A stretch of DNA of 64,000 nucleotides, from assembly GCF_000719515.1 (NCBI RefSeq), contig NZ_JOGR01000001.1:186001-250000 (forward strand), written 5' to 3'. Source of the DNA: Glycomyces sp. NRRL B-16210 (lineage in GTDB: Bacteria; Actinomycetota; Actinomycetes; Mycobacteriales; Micromonosporaceae). Made by a program: the position numbers and the translations under genes. Under the pieces are notes generated by a model. That model had not been told where the DNA came from. It made no database searches and saw only the letters and a list, made by a program, of their open reading frames with translations. Within the stretch, counting starts at the first letter, position 1. Each line of letters opens with the position of its first letter. This document shows, piece after piece, positions 26,343-35,285 of the stretch.

Positions 26343-28049
26343 ATGATGGGCCCTATGTCCCGCCCTCCCAAGGACCGCCCCCAGGACCTCAGCCCCGAAG
26401 CGCTCCGCTTCGTCCCGCAGCAGCCCGTGCGCTGGCTCTCGCCGCGCACCCTCCTCGACACGAGCCTGCGGTTCGGCCTCGCTCGCGTCTTCGGCGGCTA
26501 TGTGGACAAACGCGAGATCATCGGCGGCAGACCGCAAGGGGTGTTCGACCACTCCGACGCCGAGGAGCTGTGGATCGACTACGTCGCCGACGTCGGCGAC
26601 GGCTTCAACGCGACCTACTCGATCGCCTACCTCATGGCCCAGGACCACCTCGACGTCGGCGGCGAGCGTCTGCCGCGCGGGTCGGTGCTCGTCATGGGCG
26701 GCGACGAGGTCTACCCGGCCGGGGACTGGCTCGAGTACGAGCAGCGCATGAAGGGCCCCTACGAGGCCGCCAACCCCGGGAACCCGGTGTCGCTCTATGC
26801 GATCCCCGGCAACCACGACTGGTTCGACGGCCTCACCGCGTTCGCGCGCCAGTTCACCGAGGGCCGCACGGTCGGCGGCTACCGGACCTTCCAGAAGCGC
26901 TCGTACTTCGCCCTGGAACTGCCGCACCGCTGGTGGCTGTTCGCGGTGGACGCCCAGTTCGACACGCACCTGGACCAGACGCAGATCGAGTACTTCCAGC
27001 GCGCGGCCGAGCAGATGCGCCCCGGCGACCAGGTGATCCTGTGCGTGCCGCAGCCCTCGTGGCTGTGGACCGACCACGACCCGCGCTCGTTCGACCGGAT
27101 CGACCACTTCATCCGGGACGTGATCGCCGCGCGCGGGGCGCGCGTGCCGCTCATCCTCACCGGCGACCGGCACCACTACGCGCACTACGCCGAGGTCGAC
27201 GGCAGCAGGCACCTGATCGGCGCGGGCGGCGGCGGGGCCTACCTCTCGCCGACGCACACCCTGCCCGACCAGTTGACCGCGCCGAAGCGCTCGGTGGCCG
27301 AACCCGATGCGCGCGAACGGGAGTACCGCCTCACGCAGACCTATCCGTCGAAGTCCCGTTCGATGGGCTACGCGTTCGGGATCTTCGGGCGGCTGCCGTG
27401 GCTGAACAAGGGCTTCGTGGTGCTCATGAGCGTGATCGCCCTCATCGCAACGGTGTCCATTCTGGAGGGCACCGGCACGTTCGTGGCCGCCGCGGCGGTG
27501 CTGCTGTGCGCCGGCGTCGTGTTCGCGCATCCGGGCGAGGGACGGCGCTCGATCAAGCACTACGTGCTCGGCGCCCTGCACGGCGCGGCCCAAGTGGGCC
27601 TGGCCTGGGCCGGGGCGAAGGCGATCAGCGCGCTCGACTCGGTGAACTTCCTGACCTACCTGGCGTACCTGCCGGTGGCCGGGCTCGTCGGCACCTGGCT
27701 CGTGGGCCTGTACCTGGTGGTCGCGAACCGCGTGGGCGTCAACGCGAACGAGCTGTTCGCGGGCATGTCGGTGATCGACCAGAAGTGTTTCCTGCGGCTC
27801 AAGGTCGGCAAGGACGGGGTCACGGTCTACCCCATCGGCCTCGACCGGGCCGGCCGCTCGTGGGAGGCCGATCCGCAAGGGGCCGCGACCGACTCGTGGA
27901 TCCGGCCGACCGAGCCGCTCAACCCGCGCCTGATCGAGCCGGGCTTCGCCGCGGCGCATCCGGGCCCGCGCAGCGAGACGCTGCCGAAGCAGGGCCCGGT
28001 GCAGCGCCTGGTCGCCCAGGCCGGCGAGTGGTTCAACGGCCGCACCTGA
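26343..28049 (+). CDS. Membrane-anchored metallophosphoesterase
   Basis: 568 aa. The calcineurin-like domain occupies about residues 60-320: LVMGGDEVYPAGDW (G-D-x-x-Y-P), YAIPGNHDWFDGL (the G-N-H-D motif) and LTGDRHHYAHYAE (G-D-x-H-x). The usual first motif D-x-H is replaced by a region around VADVGDGFNAT. Three to four membrane helices follow (about residues 355-385 and 410-465), and a C-terminal domain of about 100 residues ends the protein. The substrate is unknown. The start may be ATG 26343 or 26355; CAAAAT lies 6 nt before the first. Its stop is fused to the convergent transporter's stop in TGATCA. Confidence 0.8.
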   Translation: MMGPMSRPPKDRPQDLSPEALRFVPQQPVRWLSPRTLLDTSLRFGLARVFGGYVDKREIIGGRPQGVFDHSDAEELWIDYVADVGDGFNATYSIAYLMAQDHLDVGGERLPRGSVLVMGGDEVYPAGDWLEYEQRMKGPYEAANPGNPVSLYAIPGNHDWFDGLTAFARQFTEGRTVGGYRTFQKRSYFALELPHRWWLFAVDAQFDTHLDQTQIEYFQRAAEQMRPGDQVILCVPQPSWLWTDHDPRSFDRIDHFIRDVIAARGARVPLILTGDRHHYAHYAEVDGSRHLIGAGGGGAYLSPTHTLPDQLTAPKRSVAEPDAREREYRLTQTYPSKSRSMGYAFGIFGRLPWLNKGFVVLMSVIALIATVSILEGTGTFVAAAAVLLCAGVVFAHPGEGRRSIKHYVLGALHGAAQVGLAWAGAKAISALDSVNFLTYLAYLPVAGLVGTWLVGLYLVVANRVGVNANELFAGMSVIDQKCFLRLKVGKDGVTVYPIGLDRAGRSWEADPQGAATDSWIRPTEPLNPRLIEPGFAAAHPGPRSETLPKQGPVQRLVAQAGEWFNGRT

Positions 28050-29597
28050 TCACCCGCCGCGTTTGAACTCGGGCTCCGGCGGCGTCCCCAGCGTCGCCCG
28101 CGGCCCGTGCCCGCCCTGGCCCATGAGCCGGTGCAGGGCCGGGCTGAAGACGGCCAGGACGATCGCGGTGAGGATCGCCAGCCCCGCGAGGATGTAGAAG
28201 AACGCCTGCTCGCCGAACCTCGGCACCAGGAACGAGTACCCCTGCCCGCCAAGGGGTGTGCCCACCGCCGGGGCGATGAACCACACGCCCATCATCTGTC
28301 CTTTGAGGCTCTTGGGCGCGAGCTGCGTCGTGACGCTGAGGCCCACGGGGGAGATGCACAGCTCGCCGAAGGTCAGCACCAGGTACACCCAGGCCATCCA
28401 CCCGAGCGCGACCAGGACGCCGTCGTCGGCGCGGCCCTGGAGCCAGCCGAGGAACACGTACGCGAAGCCGGTGAGGAACACGCCGATCGCGAACTTGTAC
28501 GCCGCGCCGAACCGGTCGCCGACGCGCAGCCACAGCGCCCCGAAGATCGGCGCGAAGATCAGGATGAAGATCGCGTTGAAGTTCTGGACCCCGCCGGCGG
28601 GCAGGTGGAAGCCCCACGAGTCGAGGTCGACCGAGTTCGCCGCGAACTCGGTGAGCACCGAGCCCATCTGGAGGTACAGCATCCAGAACACGACCGCGGC
28701 GGTGAACAGCCCCACGTAGGCGCGCAGCCCGGCCTTCTCGGCGGGCGTGACGTCCTTGGCCTCGCCGAAGATGTACACGAAGTACCAGATCGCGGCCACG
28801 ATCGAGCCGATCGTGACCACCGTCGGCACGGTCGAGAGCGTCAGCGTCCCCGTCCACGCCCAGACCGCGATCGCGACCGCGCTGATCAGCAGCGCGATGA
28901 GGACGATCCTGACGGTCTTCCGCTTCTCGGCGGCGTTGAGCGGTCGCGAGGGCCCGATGCCGGCGTTCGTCAGGCGCGGCCAGCCGCGCACGTACCACAA
29001 CAGGCCGAGCGCCATCCCGACCGCGGCGGCCCCGAAGCCCAGGTGCCACCGGTCCTCCCCGGCCAGGTACGGGGTGACGAGGATGCCGAGGAACGCGCCG
29101 AGGTTGATGCCCATGTAGAACACCGAGAACCCCGAGTCGCGGCGCGCGTCGGAGTCGCCGTCGTAGAGCTTGCCGACCATGACCGAGATGTTCGGCTTCA
29201 GCAGGCCCGAACCGGCCACGACCAGGAACAGGCCGAAGAACACCCACGCCGCGCCCCTGACGGGGATCGCCATGGACAGGTGGCCGCACATGATGACGAT
29301 GCCGCCGATGAGGACCGCGCGGCGGGGCCCGAGCACCCGGTCGGCGAGCCAGCCGCCCGGCAGCGCCGTCAGGTACACCGCGCCGGAGTACAGCGAGGCG
29401 ATCGGGACGGCCACCGTCGCGGGGAGCCCGAGGCCGTTCTGCGCGATCGAGGCGGTGAGGAACACCAGGAGGATGCCCTGGAGCCCGTAGAAGCTGAACC
29501 GCTCCCACATCTCGGTGCCGAAGAGGACGGCGAGGCCGCGGGGATGTCCGAAGAACGTCTTCGCGCGGCCGGCGGCGGGATACTCGCGGTGGGACAT
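28050..29597 (-). CDS. POT/PTR-family proton-dependent peptide transporter
   Basis: 515 aa with about 14 hydrophobic helices. The family motif E-x-x-E-R-F-x-Y-Y/F-G is visible as TEMWERFSFYGLQG near residue 30, followed by LPGGWLADRVLGPRRAVLIG and later FGELCISPVGLSVTTQLAPK, both conserved in bacterial DtpT-like peptide symporters. These import di- and tripeptides with protons across the cell membrane. GGGAG precedes the ATG. The gene is convergent with the metallophosphoesterase and has no apparent operon partner. Confidence 0.9.
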   Translation of the reverse strand: MSHREYPAAGRAKTFFGHPRGLAVLFGTEMWERFSFYGLQGILLVFLTASIAQNGLGLPATVAVPIASLYSGAVYLTALPGGWLADRVLGPRRAVLIGGIVIMCGHLSMAIPVRGAAWVFFGLFLVVAGSGLLKPNISVMVGKLYDGDSDARRDSGFSVFYMGINLGAFLGILVTPYLAGEDRWHLGFGAAAVGMALGLLWYVRGWPRLTNAGIGPSRPLNAAEKRKTVRIVLIALLISAVAIAVWAWTGTLTLSTVPTVVTIGSIVAAIWYFVYIFGEAKDVTPAEKAGLRAYVGLFTAAVVFWMLYLQMGSVLTEFAANSVDLDSWGFHLPAGGVQNFNAIFILIFAPIFGALWLRVGDRFGAAYKFAIGVFLTGFAYVFLGWLQGRADDGVLVALGWMAWVYLVLTFGELCISPVGLSVTTQLAPKSLKGQMMGVWFIAPAVGTPLGGQGYSFLVPRFGEQAFFYILAGLAILTAIVLAVFSPALHRLMGQGGHGPRATLGTPPEPEFKRGG

Positions 29598-29765
29598 TCG
29601 GTGCTCCCGTGGTCCGAGCGGGTCGGCGCGGCGCGCGCCGATACCTGCCGACGGTAACGGCTCCTCTCGCCCGGGGGAGTGGAATTCGGCAACGGGTCAT
29701 CCCGGATTCGATGCGCTGCGGCCGTTTGTCTGATATGCGGAGCCTTGTGGTCTACGATCCGGTTC

Positions 29766-30809
29766 ATGAGCGACGATCCGTACTGGAACCCCGGGGGTGC
29801 GGGCGAGCCCTCGGGCCGCTTCTCCGGCGGCGACCCCCTCGTGACCGACACCTTCGAAGGCTGGTGGCACGCCTCCCTCGACGTCGTGCAGCGCTCCTGG
29901 CGCACCGTGGGACTCGTGCTGCTCATCGGCGTGGTCCTGCCACGCTGGATCCTCGGCGCGTACAACAGCACCGTGCGCTCCCCCGAGACGAGCGCGACCG
30001 TCGACAACTGGGGCGAATGGGTCCGCGAGTACTCCCCGGGCGTCGCGGCCGGGATCATCGGCGGCCTCCTGACCCTCGCGGTGCTCTACGTCGCCGGGTC
30101 GGCCGCGCTCGGCGCGGTGCGCACCGCCGCCGCCGAGGCCGCCGGCGGGTTCCTCAGCCTCGGCGAGGCCTTCAAGTTCGGGTTCGGGCGCGGCCGGCGG
30201 TTCTTCCTGTGGCTGCTGCTCGCCTGGGTCACCATCACCGTCGGCCTCGTCCTGTGCGTGCTGCCGGGCCTGTGGGCGGCCTTCGCGCTCAGCCTCATGG
30301 CCCCCGCGATGGTCTTCGAGGCCCGCCGCAGCCCCTACGCCCGCTCGATCCAGCTGACGCACTCCGCGTTCTGGCCCGCCCTGGGCCGGATCGTCATCAT
30401 CGTGCTCGTGGCGATCGCCGCGAACCTCATCATCGCCCTCGTCGGCCTGCTCCTGGCCGGCCTCTGGCACGGGATCTTCGCGCCCTGGCTCGCGGCGGTC
30501 CTCACCATCCTCACCGAGGCGATCATGTCGCTGCTGCTGCTGGTCCCGATGATCTGGATCCTCGCCGCCTCCCTGTGCACGTACGCGTGGCTGCGCGGAC
30601 GCTCCGAGTCGGTCTCGGCCACCTCGCTGTCGGCCGAGGCCGCCGGCGTCACCGCGCCCGCCGCGCCCGACCCGTACAGCCAGCAGGGCCAGTATCCGCC
30701 CGGCGGGCAGCCGCCCTACCCGCCGAACGACTCGGTCACCGACGCGGCCGAGCCCATCGACCCGGCCGACCCCGGAGAACCCGGCCACCCCGGCCATCCG
30801 GGCGCCTGA
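29766..30809 (+). CDS. Integral membrane protein with Pro-rich C-terminal tail
   Basis: 347 aa from ATG 29766, with TACGAT 7 nt upstream and no Shine-Dalgarno, so probably leaderless. Helices are predicted near residues 45-62, 95-120, 145-175, 210-240 and 245-280. The architecture recalls glycerophosphoryl-diester-phosphodiesterase membrane-domain or DUF975-like proteins, but I cannot assign one. The last 60 residues are cytosolic and rich in Pro, Gly and Gln (QQGQYPPGGQPPYPPN). A hairpin terminator follows 11 bp after the stop. Confidence 0.75.
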   Translation: MSDDPYWNPGGAGEPSGRFSGGDPLVTDTFEGWWHASLDVVQRSWRTVGLVLLIGVVLPRWILGAYNSTVRSPETSATVDNWGEWVREYSPGVAAGIIGGLLTLAVLYVAGSAALGAVRTAAAEAAGGFLSLGEAFKFGFGRGRRFFLWLLLAWVTITVGLVLCVLPGLWAAFALSLMAPAMVFEARRSPYARSIQLTHSAFWPALGRIVIIVLVAIAANLIIALVGLLLAGLWHGIFAPWLAAVLTILTEAIMSLLLLVPMIWILAASLCTYAWLRGRSESVSATSLSAEAAGVTAPAAPDPYSQQGQYPPGGQPPYPPNDSVTDAAEPIDPADPGEPGHPGHPGA

Positions 30810-30819
30810 TCCGACCGCC

Positions 30820-30846
30820 GACGCCGGGGCCTCGCGCCCCGGCGTC
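30820..30846 (+). terminator. Hairpin terminator
   Basis: GACGCCGGGG (30820-30829) pairs with CCCCGGCGTC (30837-30846) around a 7-nt loop. The T-rich tail is weak (GCCGTTCCTCC). It separates the membrane-protein gene from the groEL regulatory region. Confidence 0.75.
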
Positions 30847-30908
30847 GCCGTTCCTCCCGCCGCGGCCGGTACCCGCCGCGCTTTCCACCACTTGTTTCAC
30901 GCCCCGCA

Positions 30909-30935
30909 TTGGCACTCTCAAGGTGAGAGTGCTAT
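30909..30935 (+). promoter_or_regulatory. CIRCE element 1 (HrcA operator)
   Basis: TTGGCACTC (30909-30917), 9-bp spacer, GAGTGCTAT (30927-30935). It has the 9-9-9 geometry of CIRCE, with two differences from the TTAGCACTC/GAGTGCTAA consensus. Confidence 0.95.
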
Positions 30936-30938
30936 ACC
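30909..30938 (+). promoter_or_regulatory. groEL promoter
   Basis: TTGGCA (30909-30914), an 18-bp spacer and TATACC (30933-30938) form a good vegetative promoter. The -35 box is the left end of the first CIRCE element and the expected transcription start falls inside the second, so HrcA binding would block both polymerase binding and clearance. Confidence 0.7.
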
Positions 30939-30942
30939 TGAT

Positions 30943-30969
30943 CTGGCACTCGCCGCTGGGGAGTGCTAA
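30943..30969 (+). promoter_or_regulatory. CIRCE element 2 (HrcA operator)
   Basis: CTGGCACTC (30943-30951), 9-bp spacer, GAGTGCTAA (30961-30969). The right arm is consensus. The centres of the two elements are 34 bp apart. Confidence 0.95.
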
Positions 30970-31092
30970 CAACGTTGAGGTGGTCGGGACCGGCCGCGGC
31001 GAGGCGCAGAGCCGAAACCGCACGGGCCCACCGTCGCGGGGATGCCGCCTCACCGTCGACACCGAACGTTCTCCGAAAGGAAGCCATAAACC

Positions 31093-32724
31093 ATGGCGAA
31101 GATGATCGCATTCGACGAGGAGGCTCGCCGCGGGCTCGAACGAGGCATGAACACCCTCGCCGAAGCCGTCAAGGTGACCCTCGGCCCGAAGGGCCGCAAC
31201 GTGGTGCTGGACAAGAAGTGGGGTGCGCCCACGATCACCAACGACGGTGTCTCCGTCGCCAAGGAGATCGAGCTCGAGGACCCCTACGAGCGCATCGGCG
31301 CCGAACTGGTCAAGGAAGTCGCCAAGAAGACCGACGACGTCGCCGGCGACGGCACCACCACCGCCACCGTGCTCGCGCAGGCCCTCGTGAAGGAAGGCCT
31401 CCGCGCCGTCGCCGCCGGCGCCAACCCGATCGCCATCAAGAAGGGCATCGAGAAGGCCGTCGCCGCCGTCGTGGAGCACCTCCAGTCCACCTCGACCGAG
31501 GTGGAGACCGAGGAGCAGATCGCCAGCACCGCTTCGATCTCCGCCGGCGACGTCACCGTCGGCGCCATCATCGCCGAGGCGATGGAGAAGGTCGGCAAGG
31601 AAGGCGTCATCACCGTCGAGGAGTCGAACACCTTCGGCCTCGACCTCGAGCTCACCGAGGGCATGCGCTTCGACAAGGGCTACCTGTCCGGTTACTTCGT
31701 GACCGACCAGGACCGCATGGAGGCCGTGCTCGAGGAGCCCTACATCCTCGTCGCCAACCAGAAGATCTCCGCGGTCAAGGACCTGCTCCCGACCCTGGAG
31801 AAGGTCACCCAGACCGGCAAGCCGCTCCTGATCATCGCCGAGGACGTGGACGGCGAAGCCCTCCCGACCCTGGTCGTGAACAAGATCCGCGGCATCTTCA
31901 AGTCGGCCGCCGTCAAGGCCCCCGGCTTCGGCGACCGCCGCAAGGCCATGCTCGGCGACATCGCCATCCTCACCGGCGGCCAGGTCATCTCCGAGGAGAT
32001 CGGCCTCAAGCTCGAGAACACCGACCTGTCGCTGCTGGGCCAGGCCCGCAAGGTCGTCATCACCAAGGACGACACCATCATCGTCGACGGCGGCGGCGAG
32101 GAAGAGGCGATCCAGGGCCGGATCAACCAGATCCGCGCCGAGATCGACAACTCCGACTCCGACTACGACCGCGAGAAGCTCCAGGAGCGCCTGGCGCGCC
32201 TGGCCGGCGGCGTGGCCGTCATCAAGGTCGGCGCGGCCACCGAGGTCGAGCTCAAGGAGCGCAAGCACCGCGTCGAAGACGCCGTGCGCAACGCCAAGGC
32301 CGCGGTCGAAGAGGGCATCCTCGCCGGCGGCGGGACCGCGCTGGCCCAGGCCGGCGCGATCGCGTTCGACAAGATCGAGGCCGAGGGCGACGAGTCCACC
32401 GGCGTCGAGATCGTCCGCCGCTCGCTGGGCGCCCCGCTCCGCGCCATCGCCGAGAACGCCGGCCTCGAAGGCGGCGTCGTGGTGGAGAAGGTCCGCAACC
32501 TCCCCACCGGTCAGGGCCTCAACGCCGCGACCGGCGAGTACGTGGACATGCTGGCCGCCGGCATCCCCGACCCGACCAAGGTCACCCGCTCGGCGCTCCA
32601 GAACGCCGCGTCGATCGCCGCGCTCTTCCTGACCACCGAGGCCGTCGTCGCCGACGCCCCGGAGAAGGAGAACGCCGGTGGCGGCGGCGCGCCCGACATG
32701 GGCGGCATGGGCGGCATGATGTAA
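31093..32724 (+). CDS. groL: 60-kDa chaperonin GroEL (stand-alone copy)
   Basis: 543 aa, full length. Family blocks are intact: VTLGPKGRNVVLDKKWGAP, the ATP-binding VAGDGTTTATVLAQAL, GYLSGYFVTD and the GGM-rich tail GGMGGMM. The protein forms double rings of 14 and folds proteins with GroES. No groES lies beside it. In actinomycetes one groEL sits in a groES-groEL operon and a second stands alone; the GGM tail rather than a His-rich one is typical of the stand-alone, housekeeping copy (often called groEL2). Two CIRCE elements and a strong promoter precede it, and a T-tailed terminator follows. GAAAGGAAG is the ribosome site. Confidence 0.97.
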   Translation: MAKMIAFDEEARRGLERGMNTLAEAVKVTLGPKGRNVVLDKKWGAPTITNDGVSVAKEIELEDPYERIGAELVKEVAKKTDDVAGDGTTTATVLAQALVKEGLRAVAAGANPIAIKKGIEKAVAAVVEHLQSTSTEVETEEQIASTASISAGDVTVGAIIAEAMEKVGKEGVITVEESNTFGLDLELTEGMRFDKGYLSGYFVTDQDRMEAVLEEPYILVANQKISAVKDLLPTLEKVTQTGKPLLIIAEDVDGEALPTLVVNKIRGIFKSAAVKAPGFGDRRKAMLGDIAILTGGQVISEEIGLKLENTDLSLLGQARKVVITKDDTIIVDGGGEEEAIQGRINQIRAEIDNSDSDYDREKLQERLARLAGGVAVIKVGAATEVELKERKHRVEDAVRNAKAAVEEGILAGGGTALAQAGAIAFDKIEAEGDESTGVEIVRRSLGAPLRAIAENAGLEGGVVVEKVRNLPTGQGLNAATGEYVDMLAAGIPDPTKVTRSALQNAASIAALFLTTEAVVADAPEKENAGGGGAPDMGGMGGMM

Positions 32725-32837
32725 GCAGTCCGCCAGGACTGATTGCGCAAGCCGCGCACCGCGTCCGACCGGACCGCCGCGACCGCGCCGCAACGGCACG
32801 GTTGGGCCGGCACGGTCGCACCGACTGCGTCAAGCGA

Positions 32838-32880
32838 GGGAGGGCCGCTCACGGTAGAGTGAGTGGCTCTCCCTTTCTCT
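32838..32880 (+). terminator. Rho-independent terminator of groEL
   Basis: GGGAGGGCCGCTCAC (32838-32852) pairs with GTGAGTGGCTCTCCC (32859-32873), 15 bp with two G-U pairs and a 6-nt loop. TTTCTCT follows directly. It lies 114 bp after the groEL stop. Confidence 0.85.
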
Positions 32881-32920
32881 GTACTGGCCTCCAGTGCAGA
32901 CGGCGCAAGCCAACGCACAA

Positions 32921-32955
32921 GCGGCATACCGTCCCTTCCAAGGACGGTATGCCGC
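32921..32955. repeat. Perfect 14-bp inverted repeat in the groEL downstream region
   Basis: GCGGCATACCGTCC (32921-32934) and GGACGGTATGCCGC (32942-32955) flank a 7-nt loop. No T-tract follows on either side. The rest of the 32725-33108 interval shows no gene. Confidence 0.8.
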
Positions 32956-33108
32956 ACCGCTTCGCACCGGAAGCGGGCCGCACGCTGCGACCCGGCTCAC
33001 GCCGCGGCACCGGGCCCGCCAGATCCACTGTGCCCCTTCGCTTCTCGCGCCCGCCAGCCGTGCCTCGCGCCCCTTCCCAGCAGGGACCGCCCGGGCTACC
33101 CTGGTGCC

Positions 33109-34992
33109 GTGCCCCACACGCCCCGACCCGAACGCCGGCTCCCGGCCGCCGCGCTCATCCTGTGCACCCTCATCGTGCTCGGCTTCTCGTGCTTCGTCGG
33201 CGGCATCACCGCCGAGTCGCGCATCGACGAACTCGCCGCCCCGCCGGCCGACACCGGCGCCGAGCCCCCGGCCTTCCGCGACTCCGCGGACTTCCTGCTG
33301 GTCTGCACCGACGACGCCGAGGACTTCGCCGACCGCAACGAGGACGTGAACTACAACCGGCGCATCGTGAACGAGCGCCTCTACGAGGACTGCCTCGCCG
33401 ACGGCCCCCTCGACCTCGCCGCCGCGATCGAGGCCGCCGAACCGGGCACGCGCATCCGCATCCTCCCCGGCCGCCACGTCCTCGAAGCTCCGGCGGTGGT
33501 CGAGGCCGCCGACCTCCAGATCGAGGGCCTCGGCGACGGCCCCGAGGACGTGATCGTCTCCGCGGGCTTCGCCGCCGACGCCGTCCTGGAGGTGCGGGGC
33601 GCCACCGGGCTCCACCTCTCGAACCTCACCTTGGGCCAGGCCCGCGCGGACGCGCTGCGCCTCACCGGCGTCGACGGGGTCGCGGTCGAGAGGATCGCCA
33701 CCGTCCAAAGCGGACGCTATGGAATCCACGTCGCCGACTCCCGCGGCGTCACCGTCGCCGACTGCCGCACCGAGGCCGCCGACGCCGCGGGCATCGCCGT
33801 CGAGGACTCCAGCGCCACCGTCACCGGCTGCGAGTCCGCGCACAACCTCGCCGGGCTCCTCGCCACCGGCCCCGGCGCCCTCGACCTCACCGGGAACCGC
33901 CTGCACGACAACGCCACCGGCATCGTCGTCAGCGACACCGCCCACGCCCGGATCGAAGGCAACCGCGTCCACGACAACAACACCGAGCCCTACGACCGCC
34001 TCGACACCGACGCCTGCGCGGCCGACCTCGCCGACCGCGACTGGTCCGCCGGGTTCCTCTGCCCCGCCCGCACCTACCCCAGCGGCGTCGGCATCCTCCT
34101 CACCGACTCGATCGGCGCGCAGGTCACCGGCAACCGCCTCTGGAACCAGCAGACCGCCGCGCTCGCCACCTGGGGCACCTCCGGCCCCGACAGCGGCCGC
34201 GGCGACCAGAACCGCTTCGAGGCCAACACCTTCGGCATCCGCGACGACGGCCAGAAGGAACGCAACCGCCTCGACCTGTGGTGGGACGGCCTCGGCGCCG
34301 GCAACTGCTTCACCGAACCCGACGCGGCCCGCTCCAACCCCGCCGCCCTCCCCGACTGCGACGTCCAGCCCCAGCCCTCCCGGCTCCTCGCCGACCCGCT
34401 GCACGCCCTCAAGACCTGGCACTGCGGCATCGGCGACACCGCCGCGGGCGTCCCGAGCGGCTGCGACTGGTTCGGCGCCCGCTTCACCGACCGCCTCGAA
34501 TTCCAGGTCGCCGTCGTCTTCGCCGCCCTGCTCCTGTTCCTCACCGGCGCGGGCTGGCTCGCCGCCGCCCGGTCGCCCAACCCGCCGCGCGCGGGCCAGA
34601 TGACCTTCTCCGCCATAGCGACCGGCGCCGGAGGACTCCTCCTCGTCGTCGCCATCTGGTCCGGCCGCGCCGACTACGAGGCGCTCGCCATCGGACTGTG
34701 GGGCATCGGCTGGATCCTCGCCGGCCGCTCCTGGTTCCGGTGCGGAATCCGGTTCCTCGGCACCTTCACCGGGATCATCGGCATCCTCGCCGTCCTCGAC
34801 GCCATCGACCGGGGACTGTGGACGCTCGCGCCCACGCCCGTCTCCTTCGCCTGGATCTGGCTCCTCCTGCTGCCCTTGTGGACGCTCACCGCCGTGGGCA
34901 CCGCCTTCGGACCCCGTCGCGGCGAGGAGGACCCGCCCGTCGTCGAGCGCACGCCCGTCACCGCCCCCCACCACGACCGCTGGGACTGGTAG
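33109..34992 (+). CDS. Secreted/membrane right-handed beta-helix protein
   Basis: 627 aa from GTG 33109; TACCCT 6 nt upstream marks a leaderless start, so the longer frame to 32863 is not used. A signal anchor lies at about residues 10-30 (LPAAALILCTLIVLGFSCFVGG). Residues 95-340 are parallel beta-helix repeats (PbH1), e.g. GLHLSNLTLGQARADALRLT, GIHVADSRGVTVADCRTE, GIAVEDSSATVTGCESAHN and GNRVHDNNTEPYD, as in carbohydrate-binding or -cleaving proteins. Cysteines in the following segment may form disulfides outside the cell. At least four membrane helices (about 470-590) end the protein. An extracytoplasmic beta-helix tethered by a C-terminal membrane domain is likely; substrate unknown. Confidence 0.75.
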   Translation: MPHTPRPERRLPAAALILCTLIVLGFSCFVGGITAESRIDELAAPPADTGAEPPAFRDSADFLLVCTDDAEDFADRNEDVNYNRRIVNERLYEDCLADGPLDLAAAIEAAEPGTRIRILPGRHVLEAPAVVEAADLQIEGLGDGPEDVIVSAGFAADAVLEVRGATGLHLSNLTLGQARADALRLTGVDGVAVERIATVQSGRYGIHVADSRGVTVADCRTEAADAAGIAVEDSSATVTGCESAHNLAGLLATGPGALDLTGNRLHDNATGIVVSDTAHARIEGNRVHDNNTEPYDRLDTDACAADLADRDWSAGFLCPARTYPSGVGILLTDSIGAQVTGNRLWNQQTAALATWGTSGPDSGRGDQNRFEANTFGIRDDGQKERNRLDLWWDGLGAGNCFTEPDAARSNPAALPDCDVQPQPSRLLADPLHALKTWHCGIGDTAAGVPSGCDWFGARFTDRLEFQVAVVFAALLLFLTGAGWLAAARSPNPPRAGQMTFSAIATGAGGLLLVVAIWSGRADYEALAIGLWGIGWILAGRSWFRCGIRFLGTFTGIIGILAVLDAIDRGLWTLAPTPVSFAWIWLLLLPLWTLTAVGTAFGPRRGEEDPPVVERTPVTAPHHDRWDW

Positions 34993-35016
34993 CGCCCGAT
35001 CGCGTACTGTAGCCCC

Positions 35017-35217
35017 ATGACTTGGACCTGGAAGCTCGAAGACGCCGACGGCAACGCCCTGGAGACCCCCGAAAGCGACCTGGGCAGCCGAGGCGACGCC
35101 GAGTCCTGGCTGGGCGAGCGCTGGCGGGACTTCGCCGCCGAGGGCGCGACGGTCGCCGAGCTGCTGGAGGACGGGCGCTCGGTCTACCGCATGGAGCTGG
35201 CCCCCCGCGAGGAGTAG
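35017..35217 (+). CDS. Small acidic conserved protein, 66 aa
   Basis: It starts TWTWKLEDADG and contains DAESWLGERWRDFAAEGATV. I have seen this kind of short protein in many actinomycetes, without a function. It is acidic, soluble and without cysteines. TACTGT lies 6 nt before the ATG, so it is probably leaderless. It sits between the beta-helix gene and the Cdc48-like gene, each with its own promoter element. Confidence 0.75.
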   Translation: MTWTWKLEDADGNALETPESDLGSRGDAESWLGERWRDFAAEGATVAELLEDGRSVYRMELAPREE

Positions 35218-35285
35218 CCCGCGGGGAAGCGGACCTCGATCACTGCGGTCGCCGCCGGTCGACTTCCCGTAATAGGCTGGGGCGC

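Noticed and set aside
30820..30846. HAIR/HspR-type operator near groEL
   Set aside because: The palindrome is a plain GC hairpin after a stop codon; the CIRCE boxes explain heat control.
32863..33108. N-terminal extension of the beta-helix protein gene
   Set aside because: The extended frame crosses the groEL terminator and the 14-bp inverted repeat. A leaderless promoter fits GTG 33109 exactly.
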